Source of the DNA: Costus lasius
Taxonomy: Eukaryota > Streptophyta > Magnoliopsida > Zingiberales > Costaceae
Reading direction: 5' to 3'
Assembly: GCA_027563935.2 (NCBI GenBank)
Contig: CM050449.1
Span: forward strand, 79,763,178 to 79,827,177
DNA: 64,000 nucleotides
The stretch's first letter is position 1; each line of letters begins with the position of its first letter. This document shows, piece after piece, positions 34,001-43,784 of the stretch. The notes beneath the pieces are model-generated. The model saw only the letters and a list, made by a program, of their open reading frames with translations. It had not been told where the DNA came from and did not search any database. The position numbers and the translations under genes were made by a program.

Positions 34001-34932
34001 TCATGCTGTCCCACCTGTCTTCTTCTCCTGAGTTCCTGTACATTTGAACAAATGTGAACTCCACATGCAGTGTCCAACACCCATGATATAGAAGAAGATG
34101 AAAACATGACTTCAGTCACGAATATACCTGAGCCAGAAGCGATGCTTCCCCTCTTGTCTCCTTGGAGCGCTTTACAGTCCTTTTTCCAGTGACCCAGCTG
34201 GCCACAGTGGAAACACCTGTTGTCCTTCGACCGCTTGACCTTCTGTTTCAGAGCCTTGCTGTAATTCTTGACAGGGGCCTTGCCCTTCTTCCCCTTCTTC
34301 TTGTTCCTTGAAGGAACCATCAAGACAGAGGTTGAAGGCTTTCCCTTCAGAGTTTCCTCAGTTGTCAAGAGCATATTCAGCAGCTCTGCCGGCGTACAAT
34401 CGATTTTGTTCATATTAAAGTTAATAATGAACGCATCGAAAGAGGGCGGGAGAGACTGCAGAATAATATCCACAGCAAGCTCCTGGTTGATGGTATGCCC
34501 CAGTTTCTCCAGAGCCTCCTTGTGCCCAATCATCTTGAGCACGTGAGCTCCCACTGGGCTCCCTTCAGCCAGTTTGCTCTGAAAGAACAGCTTCGTCAGA
34601 TTATAGCGTTCTGTCCTCGCCTGTGCAGCATACAGCATCTTGAGGTTCGCTATAATCTCTATAGCCGACATATCCTCATGCTGACGCTGCAGCGGTGGCG
34701 TCATAGACGCTAGCATCAGGCAAGCGACATCAATGCTATCATTGACATGCTTATCATAGGCTTCACGAACCGCCCTTGCGGCGTTCGCAGCGGGTTGAGG
34801 CGGCACAGCCGTCTCGAGGACATACAGTTTCCTCTCTGCCTTAAGAACGATCTTAAGGTGTCCGAACCAGTCAGAGAAGTTCGGCCCAGCAAACTTCTCC
34901 CTTTCCAGTAGGGATCGCACATTGAAGCTCAT
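31048..34932 (-). CDS. F1 copy C gag-pol polyprotein, intact 1,294 aa
   Basis: Full-length frame from MSFNVRS (copies A and B have MNFNVRS) to the natural stop after GLRFLNH. Zinc knuckle CFHCGQLGHWKKDC, protease LDTACG, integrase SDRGGEY and GVSERRNR, RT YVDD, and RNase H YTDASF, TTEAEY and CDNTGA are all unchanged. It differs from B by about 4-5% of residues, most of them in the protease-integrase linker and in the variable region before the RRSGRIRRQPER stretch. One private change is HIQRQFHL for HIQRRFHL near the C-terminus. With near-identical LTRs and a complete PBS and PPT, this is the best candidate in the window for an element able to move. Confidence 0.96.
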   Translation of the reverse strand: MSFNVRSLLEREKFAGPNFSDWFGHLKIVLKAERKLYVLETAVPPQPAANAARAVREAYDKHVNDSIDVACLMLASMTPPLQRQHEDMSAIEIIANLKMLYAAQARTERYNLTKLFFQSKLAEGSPVGAHVLKMIGHKEALEKLGHTINQELAVDIILQSLPPSFDAFIINFNMNKIDCTPAELLNMLLTTEETLKGKPSTSVLMVPSRNKKKGKKGKAPVKNYSKALKQKVKRSKDNRCFHCGQLGHWKKDCKALQGDKRGSIASGSGIFVTEVMFSSSSISWVLDTACGVHICSNVQELRRRRQVGQHEVDLRVGNGARVAAVAVGDYFISLPSGIVLELNNCYFVPSITKNIISIPALVRKGFSFECKTSKCVLSLDNIVYATGSINNGLFMLDMEHSIHNIDNKKAKYADDSTLLWHSRLGHINEKRIKRLHDHGLLGSFSYKEIDTCKACLMGKMTKSPFPNKGQRASGLLDLIHSDVCGPFSKHARGGYQYFITFTDDFSRYGYVYLMRHKSESFDKFKEFKNEVQNQLGRNIKALRSDRGGEYLSREFTDYLKECGIISQLTPPGTPQWNGVSERRNRTLLDMVRSMMSQATLPYSFWGFALETAAKVLNRVPSKAVSKTPYELWYGKQPSLTFIRIWGCEAYVKKLASGKLESRSEKCIFVGYPKETKGYYFYDPKENKVFVARTAIFLEKEFLLQEASGREIKLDENPEEGQSSQAQLDVPEPVDQVTTQPEAQISREPRRSGRIRRQPERYDGVYIIDNDEPLTYADAVSGPESSRWLNAMRAEMDSMSDNQVWDLVDPPPGVIPIGCKWIFKKKIDMDGNVVTYKGRLVAKGFKQIYGIDYDETFSPVAMFKSIRILFAIAAYYDYEIWQMDVKTAFLNGNLDEDVYMTQPEGFTNPSDRHKICKLKKSIYGLKQASRSWNIRFDESISEFGFIKNEDDPCVYKRFSGSVITFLVLYVDDILIIGNDIPELHAVKAWLGKCFQMKDLGEAAYVLGVKIYRDRSKRLLGLCQSTYIDKVLERFHLETSKRGYLPVRHGLNLSKSQCPQTQTEKDEMDNTPYASAIGSIMYAMLCTRPDIAYGLSVTSRFQSNPGLAHWIAVKNIIKYLRRTKDMFLIYGGQEELSIEGYTDASFQSDQDDFRSQSGYVFSLNGGAVVWKSFKQSTVADSTTEAEYVAASEASKEAVWIRKFVRELGVVPSSADPLVIFCDNTGAIAQAKEPRSHQKSKHIQRQFHLIREIIDRGEIKICKVHTDDNLADPLTKPLAQQKHEKHCNNMGLRFLNH

Positions 34933-36664
34933 GGTGTTCGTTGCTGCAGGAATCTACAACAAGCAAGAACAGCAAGGTCAGTATCAATGTTAAGAATCAA
35001 TCCAGGACTTGAGAAAGATTCTTTTTCTCACTATTTTGTCTGACTGAAAAATCCAGTAAACAGTCCGAAAGAGTAACACTCTTTTAGTGAGATGGGATCC
35101 AGATTTCATACTTGGTCTCCGCGTCCCGCTCAGGGAGATAAGATGCACAGAGAAGACAAGCACTAATTTCTGGTAGGCTGTCCCAGCCAATCGCCAACCC
35201 GTGCGATTCCCCTTCATCTGGGCAATCCAGCAGACTGTGCCAACTGAGTTGGTACAACACAATCTCTGACCCCGCAGATGGCTGCCTCCATGTGCTACCA
35301 TATGCGCCACATATGTAGCCTACATGGTCAAGCTGACCCGACCTACTCCCTGGACCACCACGTGCTATGCTGAGCAACGAGAAGCGATAAATCCCTTCTC
35401 TGTAACATGCAGGTGAAATCCAGCACCGTCTGAAGATAGATAGACGTGCCCACTGAGTGGGTACAACACGGCTCCAACGATAGTCAGAACGGTGAGGTTT
35501 CGCGTCAGAAGGCTTTCCGAGCTTGATATATTAGCGTTGGATTTTAACGGTCTTTTATCTTCTTCACTATCATGCAATTCCTATGGTGATAGCAGAAGAT
35601 AAACTCATGCAGTTCTAATTATATAAGCAATAAAAAGAAAGCATGGATCTTATGTGGTAAAAGCCCATGAACCCTAAGTAAGACCTTAATTTTACTTAAG
35701 TCTTCACTTGAGCTCTTTTGCATCTCATCTGGTCCAACCCAGGGCCCTAGCTCTAAGAGCACCTCAGGTGCGCCACCAGCTGAATGCCCCTCTTGGATGT
35801 GTGCTTTTGTGCTCTTGTCTAATCAAAATACATTTTTGATCTATCTAGACAAGCTTTGACTCGCAGGTCAATTATACAACAGATTAATAAAAAATGTGAT
35901 TCGCAGATCACAATAATATTAACTTATAATTAACCAGGCACGCAGGCCCCAGCACAGCACACATTAGGGCAACCCACATAAGATTAAATAAACAAGTATA
36001 TGGTCTCAATCATCATGTGATCCAATCAAGAAATTAAATTTTTGAAAACCCCATAGGCATCAATTTTAACTTCCTTATGTGTCCTACAACCTTACAATGG
36101 TCCATTGATAGGGATCCACTCATCCATCTAGTTAGATCCCCTGCCCTTGCATGCACCGAGTCCTAACTGACCCGAGTTGACCTAATGGTCAACCATGCAT
36201 GCGCTAAGGGCTTGAACAGCTTTCAAGAGTTCTGGCAAGCGGGTGTGACCCCGGGCCTAACTCAAGAGTGTTCACTGGTTGTCTCAACCAGACCTCGCTA
36301 CACGCCTAAGATGCAATCGACCTATGGCCACCTCGTGCTTGCGCATAGGTGCCATCTGGTCGATCCATCTAGGCTGTCAGATGGTCTGATCAGACTATTG
36401 GATCTAACCTAGAGGTGACTTCAACCCGATCAACCCATCTAAGGGTTTATAGTAGGTGCCACTTAGGTCTAGTGAGGCGCGCAAGTGATTAGTTTTTCTT
36501 AGAAAAACAACAACGACAAGCGCCAACTTACATGCGCCAAAATAACAAAATATTCTCATGTTAAGTTTCGGCATGCAACTTAGATCTAAGCATACTTTTA
36601 CATGCGCAAACATGGATCACAAAAATATATATCAAGCAATCATATTAACATGCTGCAACCGCAT
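34933..36664 (-). other. 5' untranslated leader of copy C
   Basis: Holds the three CTGCG-loop hairpins (35937-35948, 35895-35912, 35856-35871, all read on -) and the pre-gag hairpin CCCAC/GTGGG (35449-35461). The third pre-gag hairpin (near 35130) has lost one base on its 5' arm. No coding sequence is supported. Confidence 0.8.
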
Positions 36665-36676
36665 GCTCTGATACCA
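36665..36676 (-). other. Primer-binding site of copy C
   Basis: GCTCTGATACCA on + is TGGTATCAGAGC on -, two bases inside the 5' LTR. Confidence 0.92.
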
Positions 36677-36678
36677 AT

Positions 36679-38394
36679 TGAAGGGTCCCCTTCAAGGGGG
36701 AGCGCAAGCATGTGAAACCCCTTTCAAGAGGGGGGCGAAAAACCCTTAAGGGTGGCGCATGACAATTACAAGCGGAAGCAAGGGTTTTCCATGGATCTTA
36801 GCAAGATAATATGATCAACTTGATGAAGTTTAGATCCATACCAAAGCCATGAGGAAGATGGCGACTTGGAAGCAAGAGAACAAGAGAGGTCTCCTCCACA
36901 AGGCGCGCACACAAGAAGAAGTTGGCTTGCTCCTTGTCGTCCTTTGTGCTAGCAAAGGGCTTGAAGAATCCAAATCGCTTGAAGGAGAATCCTTGGATGT
37001 CTTCTTGGTTTGGCTTGCCGAATGCCTCTCTACAACTCTCGGCGATCATCCACACTCAAGAGCACACATTCGCCCAAAAGAGAAGCCATCACGCAAAGGC
37101 GTTTCTTGGCTTAAGCGTTTAGGCGTTGAGACTTCCATATATGGTAAGTCTTCACTCCACACGTTCACACTTAGTGAACTAATCAAAACGCTTAATTAAT
37201 TTGAACCATGCGTTCACATCCTTGAACCGGTTCAATTGACTTTGGTTCAACAACCAAATCAAACCAAGACCAAACCAAGACATGCCATGGTCTAAATCTA
37301 GTATGAACCATGAAGGTTCAAGATCTAACCATACATATCTAGATGCACTTGATCTCACTGATCTAGCATCAATACTCTCGATCGAAGCTTACCGATCTTA
37401 AGCTCTAATCAATCAAACATGATCAGACCAGATCTCACTTACAATCAGAGTCTACTCTCCTTTAACTGAACCAAAACAATTCAGTCCACACGATCTGACA
37501 TGAGTAAGCCATATCATCAAATTGTGCGACCCTGAGGGTTTCCTTTAAATGTCGGTAACGACAACTTACATTATCACGATCAGTGAGGGGTATCTAGCAA
37601 CACATCACTGTCTCCCGATATAAAGGAAAGAGTCTTCCAAGACTACACCCAAACCACAGCACAAGTGTGAATCAAACTCACGAGGCATGCATGTTTCCTT
37701 TGCCACTGGATGTTCTTATTGGACAAGCATGTCAAGCCTGTAACTCCAATAGGATGAGCATGATTAGATCAGATGATCACTGTCATCTGGGTATGGCCAT
37801 ACACTTTCTCAATCATCTCATACAGGGGGGCCCTCTAGAACATCACACTCCTTGAACAAGGAGACGGCAATCCTTTATCTATCACTAGTGCCCTAACCTG
37901 ACTCAAGCTCATCATCCAAGATAGTCTATAATCATTATGTTTCAAATGATATTGAACTACCTCAAAACAATGACAATCATCATTTAGAAACACAAGTGAT
38001 CTCAAGTCAAAGGAAAATGTGCCACTTGCTGCTATCAAGGATTATTCACATTGTGACAAACAATTGAATATCCTAGAAGGGTCTGTCCAGTACATCCAAT
38101 GTACCCATGAGTCTACATCTTATTCCATGCTCGAAGCATCCTATAAGATTAGCACACATATTAGTCTCAATCATATCAAGGCTGTCTCATGTTCACCAAG
38201 ATATCTCGACTAAGGACATAGAGCCTGTCAGCCTAGCTGAACAGCTTTGAGACATTATTCAGAAGTACACTTATTACAGCAGACAAGGTAACAACCTGAA
38301 TAATAACCATGCCTTTATAAACATAAGAGTTTATTACATGATACTTATACAATCCCAAGGCCTCAAACATTAGCCTTAAGGGCATACCCCAACA
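36679..38394 (-). repeat. 5' LTR of copy C, 1,716 bp
   Basis: Same length and ends as the 3' LTR (29312-31027). The single difference seen lies 356 bases from the left end. It carries the promoter that would drive gag-pol at 34932. Confidence 0.95.
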
Positions 38395-38399
38395 GCATG
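38395..38399. repeat. Target-site duplication, right of copy C
   Basis: GCATG, identical to 29307-29311. Confidence 0.95.
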
Positions 38400-40243
38400 A
38401 TATCCACCTTGGGGCGCCCCACCTTATTGGTGCATGACAGGAAAGTGTGGCCACACTTGTTGAGTCATGACCAATGCATTGGATAATAAACTTGAGACTA
38501 ATCCAATGGCAGGATATCAGCTTAGGCAAAGGGATCTGTAATGCAATGGGAATCCTCGTTGCTTGTTAGGAGTTATTGCCATAATGACTTAAGTCCTATG
38601 ACATGGGTAGTAGTGATGTGTTGCTAGATACCCCTCACTACTTATGATGTTTACATCATTGCCATCGTCATATGGATCCTACGGGGTCACACGCAATAGA
38701 CTCTTGACGTTGCTTTAATCAGAAGCCTTTGGATCAAGTTATTGTATAACTTGGATCCATTTGGAAGATTTCATCAGCGCCAATGGGCCTGATGAGTTGG
38801 AAGAAAGTTATTGGAGCCAAACTTCATTTTTGGCAGGTTGACCCGAAATTGACCTAGATTGGTCACATTTGGATTAGGGTTGCATTGGATTGGATCCAAT
38901 GGCTTAATCAACTCATGCCATGAAGTTTGGGCTAGCCCATTATCCAATGAGGCCCAATAATTAGTTATCATGAAGAAGTATAAGCAAATAAGGGTATAAT
39001 GGGGAAGAATTATACCCCATTGGCGCCAAGGGCATAATGGGGGTGAAGTGGGCGCATGTTGCTTCATAAGGAAGCATTAGGCGCCTCCCCCTTTGCTTCT
39101 TGGATGGAATACTTGCCTCTAAGGCAAGTCTTGGGGCTGATATGGCTTGAGAACTTTTATGGGAAGTTCTTGGGCGCATATGGATAGTAGGATGAGGAAT
39201 ATGGTAATGTCTTGGAGACTTACCTTACCTCAAACCCTAATTTCTCCCAAGAAACCACCCTAGCCGAATTCTTCATGGATGTTGCGCCTAGCCCTTCTCC
39301 TTGGATGGAATGCATGCCTCTAAGGCATGTCTTGGGCTGATATGGCCATTGGGCAAATTAGGATAGGTTGAATAAGGTTTATGGTAAAGTCTTGGAGACT
39401 TTCCTTACCTCAAGACTCCTTTATCCTAGCCGCCCACTTGGCATGATCCTAGCCATTGCCCTTGCCGCCTCTTGTCCTATTAATAGGACCCTTGCCGCCC
39501 CCTCTTGGTGGTTGGTTCAATTCCTTGGAGGTGTGAACAAACATAGAGAGGTGTGAGCTAGGGCAAAGGGCGACAACATCAAGGTGGCGCAACCTTCCTC
39601 CTCTTTGTAGCCGCAAGCCTTCTTCTCCTTCTTCTCCTCTTGGCGCAACTTGGAGAAGGGCTTGGTGGCGACATCTCTTGGAGAGAATTGGAAGTTTAAG
39701 GTGGCGACAACTTGATGGCTTGGAGCTCTCCTTCTTCCATCAAAGGCGCAAGCAAGTTCTTCTTGTTCTTCTTCTCATCTTCTTGGCGCATGGATTCTTT
39801 GAGCTTGGTGGCGTCTTCTTGCCACAAGCCCTCATCATCCCTTGGCCATAGGCGCACCTTGGAGGTGGCGCAAGCAAAGAAGAAGAAGGAAGTACTTGGC
39901 GCATCATCTTCCTCCTCATCTCTTCTTGGCACTTCTACTTTAGAGGTGGCGCAAGTTTTGAAGAGAGTGATAAGGCTTGATTCTCTTCCCGAGGCTAGCA
40001 CCAAGCGTGGAAGGGAGCAACGATCAAGGAGTCGACGCGTGGATACTTGTAGAGGACGAACACTTGGGCGTCTTCAACTTGGCACCTTCATCCTAACAAG
40101 CAATAAAGGTACTAACCCTAACACATCCTTGTGTTCTCTCCCTCGCATGGATCCTTGGGACCGGAATGTGTTTCGGGTGTAATGCTTCTTCCGCTGCGTC
40201 CTGGGACTGCAAAATTTTAAATTACACCCGGCATTCCCCAACA
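38400..40243 (+). repeat. F3 5' LTR, second part
   Basis: Continues the LTR after copy C and ends GCATTCCCCAACA before the PBS. It contains an internal diverged duplication: TTGGATGGAAT...GCCTCTAAGGCA...GTCTTGG...GGGCTGATATGG...TATGGTAA followed by GTCTTGGAGACT occurs near 39100-39235 and again near 39300-39415. A TATTAATA word near 39477 aligns with the F2 TATA box. The stretch 39590-39960 is rich in CTTCTT tracts and GTGGCGCA words. Confidence 0.88.
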
Positions 40244-40244
40244 G

Positions 40245-40256
40245 TGGTATCAGAGC
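40245..40256 (+). other. Primer-binding site of F3
   Basis: TGGTATCAGAGC, one base after the LTR end. Confidence 0.92.
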
Positions 40257-41753
40257 TACTTGCGAGAAACACAAGGTGTACGTTTGCTTGTGTGAAAAAT
40301 TTTTGGAAAATTTTTCTTTCATCCATGCGCGATTCACCTAGAAGGCGCTTTCATCCAAACTTCTTTTATCAATTTTGTGGCCGACATTTGGATTGTGTTT
40401 ATGATGGATTTAAGACTAAAGGCGCACGTAGTTTTGTCAAGTAGGACGGGCATTGTGTCTTCGGACTGGCCGGGTCTCTTGATCTGACAAAATTGCCAGC
40501 CGATAGGGTCCATGAAATCATCATGAAACTTGATCCCAATTTTAGCATAAATTCGATTGAGAGAGTGCTTTGGATGGAGTTGGCGCATAAGGGGATAAAA
40601 TTTGATTATTCCGGTTTTTCAAATTTTATATATGCGCCACTTGTCTCTTCCTTGGGTTAATATGGTCATAGCGGGTGCCCTCCTGTGTTGTGATGTGGAA
40701 GCATGTTTCCACCTGTGATGAATGCTTGTAAAATCTTTCTGCCACCTGCGTGTGGTTCTCCCCCTTCTTGATGTAAAATTTTCATCTTTCCTTAGAATAG
40801 ATGTAGAACTGTTTACATAAGATAGGTTAAGGTTCATCAAAGACAACAAGGTGTCTTCTTCAACCGATTTCAGAGTGGCGCCAGCTTTGGAAGCGTGGTG
40901 ATGGATTTGCGGCTGAAGGAAGGACACTAGCTTTCGGCTTCTGGCATGGGCTGATTTGCTTCAGGGACTCGCAACCCTTGGATGCACGATAACATGTCAC
41001 ATGGCTCGTGACAAGTTATATGTATGAAAAGGGCTATGACCATATCGACCAAACTAGCATGCCTGTGATGGTTTATTATTTTGTCCATAGCATGCCTGTG
41101 ATGTTTTTCCTTTGCTGCCATAACCATAGGAAAACTGCATGCTAGAAAAGAATAAAATCAACATGCAAAACTCTCATTGAAATATCAAGTCAATAGCCTT
41201 CTAACGCGTAGCCCTCATCAAACTATCGATCGGTGGTGTTGTGAACTGTTTCCCACCCTCGTGGGACACACCCACTTATCTTTAGGAGGTGTGTGGTGAC
41301 AATGATTTCCCCAGTCCAGTTTTAACCTGGGCGTGCCTTCGCAAGGAAATTCGTTGGCCCTGGGCATAACGGTTAGGACCAGACTTGACTAGTTTTTCAT
41401 ATGTCACTGACATGATGAATCACTAGAGGCAGCTGTTGAGAGGATAGGGTTCTGTGTTGTATCCAGCCCTCGCTGGACACAGGGCGCCTAGTCTGTCTTA
41501 ACTAAGAGGAATTGTGCGCGGCACAATTGGCTGGCATGCCTACCTAAGGAAGCATGGGACTCTCTGTGCATCTCAACTCACCCTCGTGAGTCGCGGAGAC
41601 CTCGTGTGAAATTAGGATCCTACTCACATATTTCCAAGTTGAGTTTTGGGAGTTATCAACTTGTTAAGGAAATAGTGGGAGTATAGCATTTAATTTAAAG
41701 TCCTTGTTAAATGCTTTATCATAGTACTTATTTTGCTTGTTTGCTTATTGTAG
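40257..41753 (+). other. F3 untranslated leader
   Basis: About 1.5 kb without a supported gene. Hairpins CCCAC-CCTC-GTGGG (41252-41265), TCCAGC-CCTC-GCTGGA (41462-41477) and ACTCAC-CCTC-GTGAGT (41576-41591) match the order and spacing in F1 and F2. The word GCATGCCTGTGATG occurs twice (about 41058 and 41090) and also in F2 leaders. Confidence 0.78.
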
Positions 41754-42045
41754 ATGATCCCATCTCCTGAAACTAGATTGAAACTTCTTAAAAATAAACT
41801 GGATGGAACAAATTGGACAAGATGGTTCAGACTTTTATCCAAACTTCTAGAACATGAGAATATGGTCTATCTTCTTGAAAGACCTCCAACCCAGCCCTGT
41901 ATATATTTTTGTACAGAGTGGGATTGGAATGTCTATCTTGAACATTGTGTGGATAGTGAACATTACACTGCTCTTATTTTGAGGTGCTTGACCCCTGAGG
42001 TCCAGGTTGAGTGTGATGAGATGGGGATTTATGATATGATTATAC
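41754..42045 (+). pseudogene. F3 gag N-terminus, cut by copy D
   Basis: About 97 codons starting MIPSPETRLKLLKNKLDG and continuing NWTRWFRLLSKLLEHENMVYLLE. This follows the same pattern as the F1 gag start (FAGPNFSDWFGHLKIVLKAERKLYVLE). It ends at YDMII where copy D begins. The remaining frame up to 42095 is D LTR sequence. Confidence 0.85.
42041..42045. repeat. Target-site duplication, left of copy D (imperfect)
   Basis: TATAC here against CATAC at 61122-61126 on the other side: four of five bases match. A single later mutation is the simplest reading. Confidence 0.7.
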
Positions 42046-43764
42046 TGAAGAGTCCCCTTCAAGGGGGAGCGCAGGCAGATAAAACCCCTTTCTAGAGGGG
42101 GGCGAACCCTAGAGCATGCGGAAAATGTACTCTTCTAGGGTTTCAATAAAATCGTTTGCATGAACACATATATATGATCAACTTTATATGTATTGCAAAG
42201 ATCAAGTTTGAGATCTTTTACCATAGCCATGATAAAGGGTGTCGGCTTGGAAGCAAGAGGGCAAGTAAGCACTCCTCCAAAGAAAACACACACTAGATGA
42301 GAGATGGCTACCCTTTAGGATCTTCCTTGTGCTAGCAAGAGATCTCCCCAAAGTTCCTTGTCGTGTGTTGATGATGAGATGTGCTTGGCCGAGAGCTACC
42401 TTGTCCAAGTCCCTCTCTTCGTCGAATGAAGGAGACAAGAGAGTAATTGGCAAATTGCGTTGAGGTTTTTCTCATTCAAGTGATGGCGTTACACTTCCAA
42501 ATATGGAAGGTTATCAAGCCATGCGACCACTTGAAGAAAAACCGCCCAAGATGCCTTTAAACCTTGAACCATACGTTCACCCATGTGAACCGGTTCAAGC
42601 CAATTAGGTTCAATTCAATTCGGTTCAAATACCCAAATTAAACCAGCCCAAGCCATGGTCTAGATCTCTATGAACCAAACGGTTCAAGATCTAACCGTTC
42701 ATCTCTTGATGCTCTTGATCTCTTCGATCTAGCATCCATACTCTCGATCGAAGCTTACCGATCTGAAGCCCTAATCAATCAAACATGATCAGACTAGATC
42801 TCACTTACAATCAGAGTCTAATCTCCTTTTAACTGAACTAAAACAATTCAGTCCACACGATCTGACTTAAGTAAGCCATATCATCAAATTGTGCGACCCT
42901 AAGGGTTTCCTTTAAATGTCGGTAACGATAACTCACGTTATCACAATCAGTGAGGGGTATCTAGCAACACATCACTGTCTCCCGATATAAAGGAAAGAGT
43001 CTTCCAAGACTACACCCAAACCACAGCACAAGTGTGAATCATTTCACAAGGCATACATGTTTCCTTTGCCACTGGATGTTCTTATTGGAAAAGTGTGTCA
43101 AACTTGTAGCTCCAATATGATGAGCATGATTAGATCAGATGAACATAGTCATCTGGGTATGGCCATACACTTTCTCAATCATCTCATATAAGGGGGGGGC
43201 CCCTTTAGAACACCACACTCCTTCCACAAGGAGACGGCAATCCTTTATCTATCACTAGTATCCGAACCTGACTCATGATCATTATCCAAGATAGTCTATA
43301 ACCATTATCTTTCAAATGATATTGAACTACCTCAAAATAATGACATTCATCATTTAGAAATACAAGTGATCTCAAGTCAAAGGACATGTGCCACTTGATG
43401 CAAACAAGGATTATTCACATTGTGACAAGCAATGGAATATCCCAGTAGGGTCTGTCCAGTACATCCAATGTACCCATGAGTCTACATCTTATTCCATGCT
43501 CGAAGCATCCTATAAGATTAGAACACATATTAGTCTCAATCATATCAAGGCTGTCTCATGTTCACCAAGATATCTCGACTAAGGACATATAGCCTGTCAG
43601 CCTAGCTGAACAGCTTTGAGACATTATTCAGAAGTACACTTATTACAGCAGACAAGGTAACAACCTGAATAATAACCATGCCTTTATAAACACAAAAGTT
43701 TATTACATGATACTGCTACAATCCCAAAGGCCTCAAACATTAGCCTTAAGGGCATACCCCAACA
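42046..43764 (-). repeat. 3' LTR of copy D, 1,719 bp
   Basis: On + it runs from TGAAGAGTCCCC to ATACCCCAACA. U3 dyads (read on +): GTTCAC-CCAT-GTGAAC (42575-42590) and CTTCCAAATATGGAAG (42494-42509). A G-run near 43193 differs in length from the 5' LTR copy near 60547. Confidence 0.94.
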
Positions 43765-43765
43765 A

Positions 43766-43773
43766 TCTCCCAC
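43766..43773 (-). other. Polypurine tract of copy D
   Basis: GTGGGAGA on -, next to the 3' LTR. Confidence 0.85.
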
Positions 43774-43784
43774 TTGCACTTAAT

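Larger units (their letters stand above)
29312..38394 (-). mobile_element. F1 copy C, complete element, 9,083 bp
   Basis: Two LTRs of 1,716 bp each, PBS, leader, intact gag-pol and polypurine tract, flanked by the perfect 5-bp duplication GCATG. By eye the LTRs differ at one base (29668 T against 37035 A). It is structurally complete and appears to be the most recent insertion in the window. Confidence 0.96.
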
